This document shows positions 1 to 9,568 of a stretch of DNA of 64,000 nucleotides, in pieces; position 1 is the first letter of the stretch, and the number at the start of each line of letters is the position of its first letter. The stretch is from the NCBI GenBank assembly GCA_964468185.1, contig CAYXTR010000026.1, positions 1 through 64,000 of the forward strand, read 5' to 3'. The notes beneath the pieces were generated by a model. That model did not search any database, had not been told where the DNA came from, and saw only the letters and a list, made by a program, of their open reading frames with translations. Origin of the DNA: JANQFV01 sp964468185. Lineage in GTDB: Bacteria; Planctomycetota; Phycisphaerae; UBA1845; Fen-1342. The position numbers were made by a program, and so were the translations under genes.

Positions 1-80
1 GCGCAAGTTAAGATTGTGTTAGGATTAGCAATCAACGTGCCGGACAGTATTGGTTGAAAACCGGTGCGTCAAGCGGGGGC

Positions 81-2150
81 TTAGCTTCCTATGTAGCCCA
101 GGGAGCGGAGACGGTCGAGGGTGTCCGCGCCCACGTCAGCGGTGGCCTTGCTGACGCCGAGGCGGGTGCGCAGTTGTCTGGCGCGGGTGGCCTGTCGGGT
201 CACGAGTTGGCGCGCGTGGGCGACTACGTCCGGCCGCTGGTGGGCGATGTTGAATTGCTCGGCGGGATCTTCGGTCAGGTCGTACAACTCTTCCTTACCC
301 GTGACGAGTGACTGGATGTACTTCATTCCGTCGAACACCACAGCGATGCGGTCTTCGTAGTAGTTGTTGGCGGTGCTGAGCGGCGGGGGGACTTCAGGTG
401 GCGTGGCGTTCCGTCGCCACACGGCGTTCAAGGCCGGGGCCGAGAGGGCGGAGGCGTCGTAGGCAACGTCGCACTCGGTGAGAATGGTGGGCAACAAGCT
501 GACGATGGAGACCGCCGTCTGGCAGCGCGCGTGTTGAGCAGCCTTTGGCAACCGAACGATCAGGGGTACGTGGGTCAACTCATTGTAAAGTGTGTGGCCG
601 TGCTCGATGCCGCCGTGATCCCAGAACTCCTCGCCGTGGTCGCTGGTAATGATGATGAGACTGTCTTCGTACAGGTTGGCGTCACGGAGGTGTTTCAGCA
701 GCCGACCGACGTGGTGATCCACCTGGCGGACTTCGCCGTTGTAGATACCGGCGATCCACTTGCGCTCCTGCTGGGACGGCATGAAGTGTCCGGCGCGGAC
801 ACCCTGAATGTTGGAGAAGCTGTGACCGATCGATGCGGGGGGGTCACCCGGCGGCAGGTACTGCGCGGGGGACACGTAGGGGCTGTGGGGGTCGTAGTAG
901 TGGACCCAGAGGAAGAAGCTGTCTTGCTGATGGCGTGCGAGGAACTGCTCGGCCGCCTTGGTGACCTGCACCGTGCCGTGGATGTCATGGAAAGTCTGCG
1001 GCGCAAGCCGTTCGCGTAGCCGAGCGCCGAATGAGCGGGCGGAGTGCTCCGGATAGGATATGTACTGGTCAAAGCCCTGGGTCAGGTTGGTGGATGGGCG
1101 CAGATAGGCGTTCCAGACGACGGCCCCGGTGTAGTAGCCGGCGGCACGCATGCGTTCGGCGAGGGTATCGAGTGTGTCTGGGACACGGGCGAGCCGGTCG
1201 GTGGTCTGGTGGGCGAGGGGACACAGCCCGGTGTGCATGCTGGTGACCGACGGAACGGTCCAGGGGGCCGGTGCGTAGGCGTTTTCGAAGACAACCGATT
1301 CTCTGGCGATGGCGTCGATATGGGGCGTGGGTAGCGCTTGGCGATTGTAACAGGAAAGGTGATCGGGGCGGAGGGCGTCGATCGAGATGAGGATCACGCG
1401 GGGGACATCCAGCGAGGTTGTGGTCTGAGCGTGCGCTGCGCGTAACCGATTTGGTCGACCGGTATGCTGCGACAGGAAGGGCATCATGAGGACCAGCAGC
1501 AACACAGCGGCAACACATTTTTGCAGTTGCGGTGGTCGGATGCGCAGCATGCACCAGCCGCCGATCAGGAGTACGGCTCCGATCACGAGTGCCAATAGCC
1601 AGAAGCCAACGGTCTCACGGTTGAGATCGGTCCAGATCTGCCGCAGGGCATTGAACACGAAGACGAGCGCGAGCAACAGTGCGGTGGCGCTGGTTGCGCG
1701 CAGGGTGCCAACGCCACTTGCGGCTGATTGGTGTGACCGCGATGCAAACAGGATCCAGGGCAGCATGATCGCCGCCGCGAGCAGCAGGCGCTGCGCGAAG
1801 GTTGTCCACGCCGCGTCACTCTGTGGCCAATGGAGGCCCGTGTGATAGCGTGGCCCGAGAAACAGCACGCCGAGCATGACAATGATGCCGACGGCGAGCC
1901 AAGAAGATTCGCGTTGCAGGATGCGAGACAGCGGAAGTGCCACCAGAGCCAGCAACGCCAGATAGGCGAGCAGGAAGGCCGCCGTGGTCAGCGCCAGGGC
2001 GGTCGTGGTGGCGTGGACCGCGTGGGGTTGCCAGAGGCTCTGGCCGCCCAGGACATCGAGCAGGCCGACGATGAGGGCAGCAAGGATGCCGAGGGTGACA
2101 ACGTTGGCCCCTGAGGCTGACTTCGTGGTGGATTGTGATGTGCGCGTCAT
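81..2150 (-). CDS. Membrane-anchored sulfatase/alkaline-phosphatase superfamily protein
   Basis: 689 residues. The first ~240 residues contain five or more hydrophobic segments. The rest is an alkaline-phosphatase/sulfatase fold that starts at RVILISIDALRPDH, where the metal-binding Asp lies, and has a later TSDHGEEFWDHG metal motif. It probably hydrolyses or transfers a sulfate or phosphate ester at the outer face of the membrane. At the nucleophile site (about residue 298) the sequence reads APWTVPS. The Cys or Ser needed for formylglycine in classical sulfatases is absent and a Thr sits there, as in phosphotransferase or phosphodiesterase members such as LtaS-type enzymes. A true sulfatase role is therefore doubtful. 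The start has no strong Shine-Dalgarno. It is a single gene, followed on the other side by two tRNAs. Confidence 0.85.
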   Translation of the reverse strand: MTRTSQSTTKSASGANVVTLGILAALIVGLLDVLGGQSLWQPHAVHATTTALALTTAAFLLAYLALLALVALPLSRILQRESSWLAVGIIVMLGVLFLGPRYHTGLHWPQSDAAWTTFAQRLLLAAAIMLPWILFASRSHQSAASGVGTLRATSATALLLALVFVFNALRQIWTDLNRETVGFWLLALVIGAVLLIGGWCMLRIRPPQLQKCVAAVLLLVLMMPFLSQHTGRPNRLRAAHAQTTTSLDVPRVILISIDALRPDHLSCYNRQALPTPHIDAIARESVVFENAYAPAPWTVPSVTSMHTGLCPLAHQTTDRLARVPDTLDTLAERMRAAGYYTGAVVWNAYLRPSTNLTQGFDQYISYPEHSARSFGARLRERLAPQTFHDIHGTVQVTKAAEQFLARHQQDSFFLWVHYYDPHSPYVSPAQYLPPGDPPASIGHSFSNIQGVRAGHFMPSQQERKWIAGIYNGEVRQVDHHVGRLLKHLRDANLYEDSLIIITSDHGEEFWDHGGIEHGHTLYNELTHVPLIVRLPKAAQHARCQTAVSIVSLLPTILTECDVAYDASALSAPALNAVWRRNATPPEVPPPLSTANNYYEDRIAVVFDGMKYIQSLVTGKEELYDLTEDPAEQFNIAHQRPDVVAHARQLVTRQATRARQLRTRLGVSKATADVGADTLDRLRSLGYIGS

Positions 2151-2351
2151 CAGGTCGTCCCATCGGGTAACGAGCAGTGGCGGCGTGCAGGCCTGGCTGG
2201 CCCGCGCGCAACTTCCCTGCGCGCATCATCGGTAAGGGCAAGTCGGCGGCTTGAGGCGGTAGCAGCGCGGCTGAAATCGGTGCGGGACGAAGAGAACCGA
2301 CTCGCAGGTGCGGTTTGAAACGCGAATCGCAATCAAAGTCTCGCGGGGGAT

Positions 2352-2425
<74 letters not shown>

Positions 2426-2474
2426 TCTGCGTTGTTCGTGGCCGGCGCGCATGGCGACGCGGCGGTCGCGGACA

Positions 2475-2560
2475 TGCCCGGAACTGGATTCGAACCAGCA
2501 CGAGGTGTAACCCTCACCAGGCCCTCAACCTGGCGCGTCTGCCAATTCCGCCACCCGGGC
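2475..2560 (-). tRNA. tRNA-Leu(GAG)
   Basis: An 86-nt class II tRNA with a long variable arm. The acceptor is GCCCGGG/TCCGGGC with one G-U pair, the anticodon stem is CCAGG/CCTGG and the loop TTGAGGG gives anticodon GAG. The T-loop is TTCGAAT, the discriminator is A and CCA is not encoded. It lies about 50 nt upstream of tRNA-Arg(ACG) on the same strand, so the two may be cotranscribed. Confidence 0.95.
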
Positions 2561-2700
2561 TGGGGGGAGACGGACCCGGTCCGTCCCGCGGAATCTCGTA
2601 GGTTAGATCGCCACTTGCAGGCCGTCAAGCGCGATTTTGCACGCCGCGTCGGCGCCCCGCCGCTTTGCGCCGGCTGGTGGCACCGGATATAGTAGCTGAC

Positions 2701-4002
2701 ATGAAACAACCGCGTGCCCTGCTCCGAATGGTCGTTGCTGCAACCGCTTTCACCTCCCTCCTCGTCGGCTGCCGATCCGGCCAGCCGCGCAATGGTGATC
2801 CGCCGCCGGATGCACGCCGACCGGTGCTGAAGACGGAAACGGAACTGGCTGAGGAGCGGCAGGCGCGGATCGAGTCGGGCGAACAGGTGCCGACCGACCC
2901 GCCGGTGATCGAAGCCGGGGATGGCGAATCGACCTCCTCCCCCCCACCGCCGGCAGCGCAGCCTTTGCGTGCGAAGCCCGGCTCCATCGAGGCGGACATT
3001 CTGCTGGTCGACGATATGGTCTTGTCCGTAGCCGAGGTGCTATACCCCTTGAGGCAGGAGCTGGCCGACCTCCGTGAGCGGCATACGCCGGCGGTCTTTG
3101 CGGATCAGGTTGTGCGGCTCGTGCGGTCACAGACGCAGCGGGACATTCAGACGCTACTGGTTTACGCCGAGGCGCTCGCGGAGCTGGAGGAGGGTCAGCG
3201 GGAGCGTCTGCAAGCGGCCATCGACAAGGAGTTCGAGGAGTGGATCACGCACGAGTTTGGTGGCAGCACAGCGCGCATGACGCAGCATCTGGCACGCTAC
3301 GGACTGACGCCGGAGCAGTGGCGCAACAAACTCGGTCGTGAGTTGGTCGTGCAGCAGTATACGCGCGAGAAGCTGATGCCGCAGGTGGTCGTGCCGCGGC
3401 GCGAGTTGCTCGAGTATTATGAGCGTAATCTGGATCAGTACACGACAGACGCGGCGCGGGAGCTCATCATCATCGAGTTTCCCTTCGAGAAGTTCCTGCC
3501 GGAAGGTGTGAGTTGGTACTCGGCCACGAAAGCGCAGCAGGGTGTCGCGAAGCTCAAGGCGATGCGTCTGGCGCGGGAGGCGCATGAGGCGCTTGCGGAA
3601 CAGTCCTGCGCGGATGTGGCGCGGGCGTACTCACGGGGTTTGCATGCCGAGGCGGGCGGCTCATGGGGCATGATCGGCAAACCGCTCAAGCGGGCGCCCT
3701 ACGATGTGCTCAGTGCGCGGATCTTTGAGATGGAGTCTGGGGCGTATACCGAGCCGATCGAAACGGAGACCGGCTGGTACATCGTGCAGTGTGGCGAAGT
3801 CCAACCTGCCAGACAGGAGCCGTTCGTCGACGTGCAGGAACAGATCCGCGATCAGTTGATGGAGCGGCGTTTCGCGAAGCTGTCGGCCGAGTATGTGCTA
3901 CGGCTGCTGGATGAAGCTACAATTCACGGTTTGAACGCGTTCCTGAATGCAGCGGTCGAAACGGCACTGGATCCAACACGCGGGACGGCGGCCTCCCGCT
4001 AG
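2701..4002 (+). CDS. SurA/PpiC-type peptidyl-prolyl isomerase lipoprotein
   Basis: 433 residues from the ATG at 2701. This start is preferred over an upstream TTG at 2665 because it opens directly into a lipoprotein signal with lipobox LVGC (Cys24). A proline- and acid-rich linker follows, then a SurA-N-like helical region (from about residue 100) and a parvulin/PpiC rotamase domain at roughly 250-375 (GGSWGMIGK, then ETETGWYIVQ). It probably assists folding of exported or outer-membrane proteins while tethered to a membrane. It lies upstream of the RND efflux pair but is 185 nt away, so common transcription is uncertain. Family assignment is firm and substrates are unknown. Confidence 0.85.
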   Translation: MKQPRALLRMVVAATAFTSLLVGCRSGQPRNGDPPPDARRPVLKTETELAEERQARIESGEQVPTDPPVIEAGDGESTSSPPPPAAQPLRAKPGSIEADILLVDDMVLSVAEVLYPLRQELADLRERHTPAVFADQVVRLVRSQTQRDIQTLLVYAEALAELEEGQRERLQAAIDKEFEEWITHEFGGSTARMTQHLARYGLTPEQWRNKLGRELVVQQYTREKLMPQVVVPRRELLEYYERNLDQYTTDAARELIIIEFPFEKFLPEGVSWYSATKAQQGVAKLKAMRLAREAHEALAEQSCADVARAYSRGLHAEAGGSWGMIGKPLKRAPYDVLSARIFEMESGAYTEPIETETGWYIVQCGEVQPARQEPFVDVQEQIRDQLMERRFAKLSAEYVLRLLDEATIHGLNAFLNAAVETALDPTRGTAASR

Positions 4003-4187
4003 CGTGCCATGCCCGAGTCCAGTGCCGCCTGGGGCACGGGGAATCGCCGGCAACGGCCGTCCGACCGTCCACGAGGTCTCTGGACGCACCTTGGCAGTGA
4101 CTATACGATCTGGGCGGGTTCATCGAGCTAGTCAAGCCAGGGCTGGTCATATCATGGCAATGAACAGATGTTGAGCAGGAGCGGGCG

Positions 4188-5393
4188 ATGTCAATGCGTG
4201 CGTGTGTCGGAGGGATTATCGGCCTAGTGCTGGCCGCCACGTGGGTGGGTTGCCAGCGTGAGAACACATTCGCCCCACCTCCGCCACCGGCCGTAACCGT
4301 CGCCACACCAGTCCGTGATGAAGTCGTTGTCTATCGCGAGTTCACCGGTCGAACGGCACCGGCCGAGTCGGTCGAGATTCGCGCCCGCGTCAGCGGTCTG
4401 CTGGAGCGAATCCACTTTACGGAGGGTGACCCGATTGAGGCGCGTGCACCGCTGTATGACATTGAACGCGCGCCGTATGAAGCCGCACTGGAAGCCGCGC
4501 GGGCGGAACTCGCGAAGGCAGAGGCCACCGTGGCCGAGGCGCAGTTCGATCTCGACAAAGTCAAGGACCTGGAGCCGCAGGGTATCGCGAGCAAGCAGGA
4601 ACTCGTGATCGCCGAGGCCAAGTACGAAAGCGCCGTGGCAACCAGTCGAGCAGCCGCCGCCAGTGTCAGGGAGGCGGAACTGAACCTCGGGTATACGCAC
4701 ATCACGGCGCCGCTCAGCGGCCGCATCAATCAGTCGCGTGTCGACGTTGGCAATTTCGTCGGGCGCAACGAGCCCACGCTTCTGACAACGATCGTGCCCT
4801 GGGATCCAATCCACGTATACTTCACCGTCGGCGAGCGTGACGTGCTTGAATTTCGGCGACAGGCTATTCGGCAAGGAGAGCAGTCGCGCGACCACGTGGA
4901 AGTGTATCTGCAACTGGCCGATGGAAGCGCCTATCCGCTGCCCGGCCACGTGGACTATGTGGACAATCGCGTGGACCCGAACACCGGGACGATCCGCGTG
5001 CGTGCCGTGTTCGAGAATCCTGACGAGCTGCTCGTACCCGGCATCTTCGCGCGCGTTCGTGTTCCGCGGCCGCCGCGTGTGGCGCTGCTGGTGCCTGAAG
5101 TGGCGCTGCAACGTGACCTGGCTGGGTACTTCCTGCTGACTGTGGATGACGACAATATCGTTGTACGGCGCGACGTGGAGGTGGCCGAGTCACTCGGCGC
5201 GCTTCGCGTTGTGCGTAGCGGGTTGGCCGACGATGCCCAAGTGATCATCAACGGCTTGCAACGCGCACGCCCCGGTGGCAAGGTGAACCCGCAGCCGGGC
5301 TCATTCGCACACGAACGCCGCGGGCCGAGTGGGCCGACTTCCGCAAGCCCGGTCAGCGCGCCCGCCACAACACAGCAGACGGGGGATGAATAG
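4188..5393 (+). CDS. RND efflux periplasmic adaptor (membrane fusion) lipoprotein
   Basis: 401 residues. AGGAG lies 6 nt before the ATG. The signal ends in lipobox WVGC (Cys22). It has the classic AcrA/MexA order: beta-barrel strand, lipoyl half (VEIRARVSGLLERIHF), an alpha-helical coiled-coil hairpin (about residues 100-165, Ala/Glu-rich), the second lipoyl half (THITAPLSGRI) and C-terminal barrel and membrane-proximal domains. It links the inner-membrane pump to an outer-membrane channel. Its stop codon overlaps the GTG start of the pump gene by one base (TAGTG), so the two are translationally coupled. No TolC-type channel is encoded nearby, so that partner must lie elsewhere. Drug specificity cannot be read from the sequence. 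Confidence 0.93.
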   Translation: MSMRACVGGIIGLVLAATWVGCQRENTFAPPPPPAVTVATPVRDEVVVYREFTGRTAPAESVEIRARVSGLLERIHFTEGDPIEARAPLYDIERAPYEAALEAARAELAKAEATVAEAQFDLDKVKDLEPQGIASKQELVIAEAKYESAVATSRAAAASVREAELNLGYTHITAPLSGRINQSRVDVGNFVGRNEPTLLTTIVPWDPIHVYFTVGERDVLEFRRQAIRQGEQSRDHVEVYLQLADGSAYPLPGHVDYVDNRVDPNTGTIRVRAVFENPDELLVPGIFARVRVPRPPRVALLVPEVALQRDLAGYFLLTVDDDNIVVRRDVEVAESLGALRVVRSGLADDAQVIINGLQRARPGGKVNPQPGSFAHERRGPSGPTSASPVSAPATTQQTGDE

Positions 5394-8300
5394 TGTTCAG
5401 CGCCTTCTTCATCCGTCGGCCCATCTTCGCCGCGGTTGTCTCAATCTTCATCGTGCTGGTGGGGCTGGTCGCCCTGTTCGGCCTGCCCGTGGCACGCTAC
5501 CCCGCCATCGCACCGCCAACCATCGTCGTGACCGCGATGTATCCCGGCGCCACGGCGGAGACGATCGCCGAGACCGTCGCCACGCCCATCGAACAGGAGG
5601 TCAACGGCGTCGAGGGCATGCTCTACATGACGAGTGCCAGCTCGTCGGACGGAACGATGCAGCTCACGATCACGTTCGAGGTCGGCACCGATCTGGATAT
5701 GGCCAATGTGCTGGTACAGAACCGCGTCGCACTGGCCGAACCGAAGCTACCGGAAGAGGTGCGGCGACTGGGCATTACCGTCAAGAAGCGCTCCACCGAC
5801 TTCCTGTATCTGCTGGCCCTGGCCGCGCCGGACGAGCGCTATGATGACTTGTTCCTCACGAATTACGCCAATCTGTATCTGCGCGATGAGCTTGCGCGTA
5901 TCGATGGCGTTGGTGAGGTAACGCTTTTTGGTGCGAAGTATGGCATGCGTATCTGGCTCGACCCTGAGCGTATGCGGGCCCTGGATCTGACAACCGAAGA
6001 AATCGTCGCCGCAATTCGAGAACAGAACGTCCAAGTCAGTGCCGGCAGTCTGGGCGAACCACCCGCACCAGAAGGAACCAGCTTCCAACTGACCGTCAGC
6101 ACACTCGGGCGCCTGTCCGAAGTGCGGCAGTTCGAAGATATCGTCGTCAAAGTCGGTGCCGATGGCCGGCTGACACGCCTGAAAGACGTCGCAACCGTGG
6201 AGTTGGGGTCCGAGAACTACGCGGTACGCAGTTATCTCGCCGGCAAGCCGGCCGCGGCACTCGCCGTCTACCAATTGCCGGGCGCCAACGCGGTCGCGAC
6301 AGCGGATGCGGTGCTCACACGTCTCGAAGCGCTGTCGACAAGCTTCCCCGCCGGGCTCGAGTACCGTGTGGTATATGACGGAACTGACGTGATCCGCGCG
6401 TCGATTGCGGAAGTCGTGACGACCCTGTTCATCACGGTCCTCCTCGTTGTGGCGACGGTGTACGTCTTCCTGCAAGACCTGCGCGCTACGCTCGTACCCG
6501 CCATTACGATTCCGGTCTCGCTGATCGGCACATTCGCCGTATTGGCGGCACTCGGCTACTCGCTGAACATCCTCACGTTGTTCGGCCTGGTGCTGGTCAT
6601 CGGCATCGTGGTGGACGATGCGATTGTTGTCGTCGAAAACACATCTCGGCTCATCAGCGCAGGTCAGGCGCCGCGCGAGGCCGCGCTGCAATCCATGCGG
6701 GAGGTGACCGGCCCGGTCATCGCGACGACGCTCGTGCTGCTGGCCGTGTTTGTGCCAACGATCTTCATGGGCGGCATTACCGGACGGCTCTTCCGCCAGT
6801 TCGCCGTCACGATCTCGATTGCCACCGTATTCAGCAGCATCAATGCGCTGACACTCAGCCCCGCTCTCTGCGCGCTATTGCTGCGGCGCGGGACCGGCCA
6901 GCCGCGCGCGCCCTTCCGATTATTCAACTGGCTGCTCGACAAGACCACCACCGGCTACGTGGCGACGGTCCGCCGCGCACTGCGTCTCGCCACAGTGGGA
7001 ATAATCGTCTACGCAGTGCTAATCGCCGGCGCAATCTGGAGCCTTGGACGACTACCGACCGGCTTCGTGCCGCAGGAAGATGAAGGCCTGGCGTTCATCA
7101 GTGTGCAGTTACCTGACGGTGCTTCACTGCAACGCACACACGCCGTAACGCAGCGCATCGCAGACATCGTTGACCCGCTGCCAGGCGTGCGCGATGTCGT
7201 GCTGATTGACGGGTTTTCGGTTGTCGAGGGCGCGCGCGCCTCCAACACCGCGACGGGCTTCGTGTCACTGCAGCCGTGGGACGAGCGGCAGACGCCAGAC
7301 CGGTCCCAAGACGCCATCGTCCGACAGATCAATCGCCGGCTGGCGACAATTCAGGAGGCCAGTTGCATCGCCTTCCAGAAACCTTCACTGGACGGTGTCG
7401 GTGTGGCAGGCGGTTTCATGTTCCAGGTGCAGGATCGTGGCGGGGCGGGCCTGGCGATGCTCGAGGATGTCACGGAAGAGTTGGTGGCAGCAGCCAACGC
7501 CCAGGCCGGCCTGACGCGCGTCTTCACGACATTCCGCGCCAACGTGCCACAATTGCACCTCGACATCGATCGCGAGCAGGTCAAGACACTCGGCATTCCG
7601 CTGCAGAACGTGTTCAATACGCTGTCGGCATACATGGGCTCGGTTTACGTCAACGACTTCACACGCTTCGGGCGCTCCTTCCAGGTCAAGGTCCAGGCCC
7701 AGGCCCCCTACCGTGTCGATCCGGAGGATATCCGGCGACTCGAGGTCCGCGCGCCGAGCGGCGAGATGGTGCCGCTGGGATCGCTCATGACCGTGGAGGA
7801 GACACTCGGTCCACAGACAGTCACACACTTCAACATCTACCCGTCAGCACGGATCAACGGCCAACCGGCACCCGGCTTCAGTTCGGGTCAGGCCCTGACA
7901 CTGATCGAGCAGATGGCTGCACGCCAGCTACCACCTTCAATGGGTTTCGAATGGACGGATCTCTCGTATCAGGAAGTCCACGCCGGCAGCGTGACACCGA
8001 TCTTCGTGTTCGCCGTTGTCATGGTGTTTCTCGTGCTCTCCGCACAGTACGAAAGCTGGTCGTTGCCCTGGGGTATCGTGCTCGCGGTCCCCACGGCGCT
8101 GCTCGGAGCGGTCGTCGGGATCCTCGCACGTGGTTTCGACTTCAACGTCTACACACAGATTGGCATCGTCTTGCTGATCGGCCTCTCCGCCAAGACGGCT
8201 ATCCTCATCGTGGAATTCGCCAAGGTACAGCGTGAGGAAGGGCACTCCGCATTCGACGCCGCCGTGGCCGCCGCACGCCTTCGATTCCGGGCCGTGCTTA

Positions 8301-8536
8301 TGACTGCGTTTTCGTTTGTGCTGGGCGTGATTCCACTCGTGATCGCCAGCGGAGCCGGAGCCGCCAGCCGGCAGGTCCTGGGCACGGTGGTGCTGGCCGG
8401 TATGCTGGTCGCCACGCTCGTGGGCGTCGTCGCCGTACCCTTGCTCTATTTCGTAATCCAACGCACCAGCGAAGCGCTGCAGCGGAGACCGCAACGTGAC
8501 GCCGACACGACCGGGCAGGCCGGTTTGACGTCCTGA
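5393..8536 (+). CDS. RND multidrug efflux pump, HAE1 family inner-membrane subunit
   Basis: 1047 residues, the usual AcrB/MexB length, starting with GTG at the overlap with the adaptor gene. It has the two-fold repeat of the family: TM1 (AAVVSIFIVLVGLVALFG), a large periplasmic porter/docking loop, TM2-6, a second loop and TM8-12. The proton-relay Asp pair is visible in GIVVDDAIVVVEN (TM4), and the conserved Lys in GLSAKTAILIVEF (TM10). It is a proton-driven exporter of hydrophobic compounds acting with the adaptor immediately upstream. All key residues are present and there are no frameshifts. A repressor gene is not adjacent. Confidence 0.95.
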   Translation: MFSAFFIRRPIFAAVVSIFIVLVGLVALFGLPVARYPAIAPPTIVVTAMYPGATAETIAETVATPIEQEVNGVEGMLYMTSASSSDGTMQLTITFEVGTDLDMANVLVQNRVALAEPKLPEEVRRLGITVKKRSTDFLYLLALAAPDERYDDLFLTNYANLYLRDELARIDGVGEVTLFGAKYGMRIWLDPERMRALDLTTEEIVAAIREQNVQVSAGSLGEPPAPEGTSFQLTVSTLGRLSEVRQFEDIVVKVGADGRLTRLKDVATVELGSENYAVRSYLAGKPAAALAVYQLPGANAVATADAVLTRLEALSTSFPAGLEYRVVYDGTDVIRASIAEVVTTLFITVLLVVATVYVFLQDLRATLVPAITIPVSLIGTFAVLAALGYSLNILTLFGLVLVIGIVVDDAIVVVENTSRLISAGQAPREAALQSMREVTGPVIATTLVLLAVFVPTIFMGGITGRLFRQFAVTISIATVFSSINALTLSPALCALLLRRGTGQPRAPFRLFNWLLDKTTTGYVATVRRALRLATVGIIVYAVLIAGAIWSLGRLPTGFVPQEDEGLAFISVQLPDGASLQRTHAVTQRIADIVDPLPGVRDVVLIDGFSVVEGARASNTATGFVSLQPWDERQTPDRSQDAIVRQINRRLATIQEASCIAFQKPSLDGVGVAGGFMFQVQDRGGAGLAMLEDVTEELVAAANAQAGLTRVFTTFRANVPQLHLDIDREQVKTLGIPLQNVFNTLSAYMGSVYVNDFTRFGRSFQVKVQAQAPYRVDPEDIRRLEVRAPSGEMVPLGSLMTVEETLGPQTVTHFNIYPSARINGQPAPGFSSGQALTLIEQMAARQLPPSMGFEWTDLSYQEVHAGSVTPIFVFAVVMVFLVLSAQYESWSLPWGIVLAVPTALLGAVVGILARGFDFNVYTQIGIVLLIGLSAKTAILIVEFAKVQREEGHSAFDAAVAAARLRFRAVLMTAFSFVLGVIPLVIASGAGAASRQVLGTVVLAGMLVATLVGVVAVPLLYFVIQRTSEALQRRPQRDADTTGQAGLTS

Positions 8537-8577
8537 ACGATCTCGCCGGGCTCACCATCAAGGCCAGATGTGTTCGG

Positions 8578-9471
8578 CTACGCCGCCGCCCGTTCGCCCG
8601 GGGCTGCGATCTGCACGTCGTCTCCGCTGATCGTCATGATTTTCCGGCGGTCGGCCCAGCACATGTAGGCGATGGAGACGAAGAATGACGCGGGGAGGCG
8701 GTGGAGTTGGGCCATCTTCACGCCTAGCACAGTGGTCTGACCGCCAAAGCCCATGGGGCCGATACCCAGCTCATTGATCTCCTTGAGGAGCTGTTGCTCC
8801 ATGGCGGCGAGGTCGGCGTCGGGGTTTGTATCCGTAAGTGGGCGGAAAAGCTGCTCCTTCGCTTTCATGACGCCGGTGGCGCGGTCGCCGCCGACGCCGA
8901 TGCCGAGTACGCCGGGGGCACAGCCAAAGCCCTGCGCCTTGTGGGCGGCGGTGAGGACGGCCTTGCGGACGCCCTGGATATCGCGGCTGGCGGGCATTTC
9001 CGGCGACGGAACCGAGAACTGGCAACCACAATTCTCGCTGCCGCCGCCTTTGAGCATGAGGCCGATCTTCAAGTCCGGCTGCTCCCATTCGTGGAAGTGA
9101 ACGGTCGGGAAGTCGACGCCGGTATTGTCGCCGGAGTTCTTGCCCGAGAGGGCGGCGACGGCGTTGGGGCGCAGGTAGGCGTGTTCGGTAGCGATGCGCA
9201 CGGCGGACTCGATCTGCGCAAGCAGCTTGCGTTGTGATGTTCCCTCCGGGTGCCAGACATAGAAGATCGGCGTACCGGTGTCCTGACAGATGGGCCGGCC
9301 GGTCTGGCGCGCCAGGCGGACGTTCTCGAGGATCGTCTGCAAGGCACCGGCGGCGGCGGCGCCTTCAGCTTCGCGAGCGACCGCATCAGCCAAGGCCTGC
9401 TCGACGTCGGGTGAGAGGTCGGTCGACGTTGACTTGATCAACTGGACCAGGTGATCGGTGATGTCCTGCAT
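8578..9471 (-). CDS. Class I fumarate hydratase, alpha subunit (FumA N-terminal type)
   Basis: 297 residues. GAGG lies 7 nt before the ATG. It is an Fe-S hydro-lyase that interconverts fumarate and malate (or a tartrate dehydratase). The three cysteines expected to bind the [4Fe-4S] cluster are visible in ICQDTG, SENCGCQF and GFGCAPG. The length fits the separate alpha chain of two-subunit enzymes rather than the ~550-residue fused FumA. No beta-subunit gene is adjacent on either strand, so it must be elsewhere. It works in the TCA cycle with the aconitase and citrate synthase found later in this window. Fumarase versus tartrate dehydratase cannot be separated from this chain alone. Confidence 0.88.
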   Translation of the reverse strand: MQDITDHLVQLIKSTSTDLSPDVEQALADAVAREAEGAAAAGALQTILENVRLARQTGRPICQDTGTPIFYVWHPEGTSQRKLLAQIESAVRIATEHAYLRPNAVAALSGKNSGDNTGVDFPTVHFHEWEQPDLKIGLMLKGGGSENCGCQFSVPSPEMPASRDIQGVRKAVLTAAHKAQGFGCAPGVLGIGVGGDRATGVMKAKEQLFRPLTDTNPDADLAAMEQQLLKEINELGIGPMGFGGQTTVLGVKMAQLHRLPASFFVSIAYMCWADRRKIMTISGDDVQIAAPGERAAA

Positions 9472-9568
9472 AGCAATACCTCATCGTATACTACCAACAG
9501 CCCGCCACAGGAAATCGAGCCGCTTGCGGAGGTCGTTCGATCTTCCCACCGCGTGTTTCGAAAACAGC

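Noticed and set aside
531..1334. Long open frames on the plus strand opposite the sulfatase-like gene
   Set aside because: They mirror a well-supported gene in high-GC DNA, have no ribosome site and no recognisable domain.
4224..5111. 295-codon open frame antisense to the RND adaptor
   Set aside because: Mirror of a strong gene. Its composition is Arg/His-rich and it has no family match by eye.
4188..8536. Looked for a TolC-like channel or repressor linked to the RND pair
   Set aside because: None found within the window on either side.
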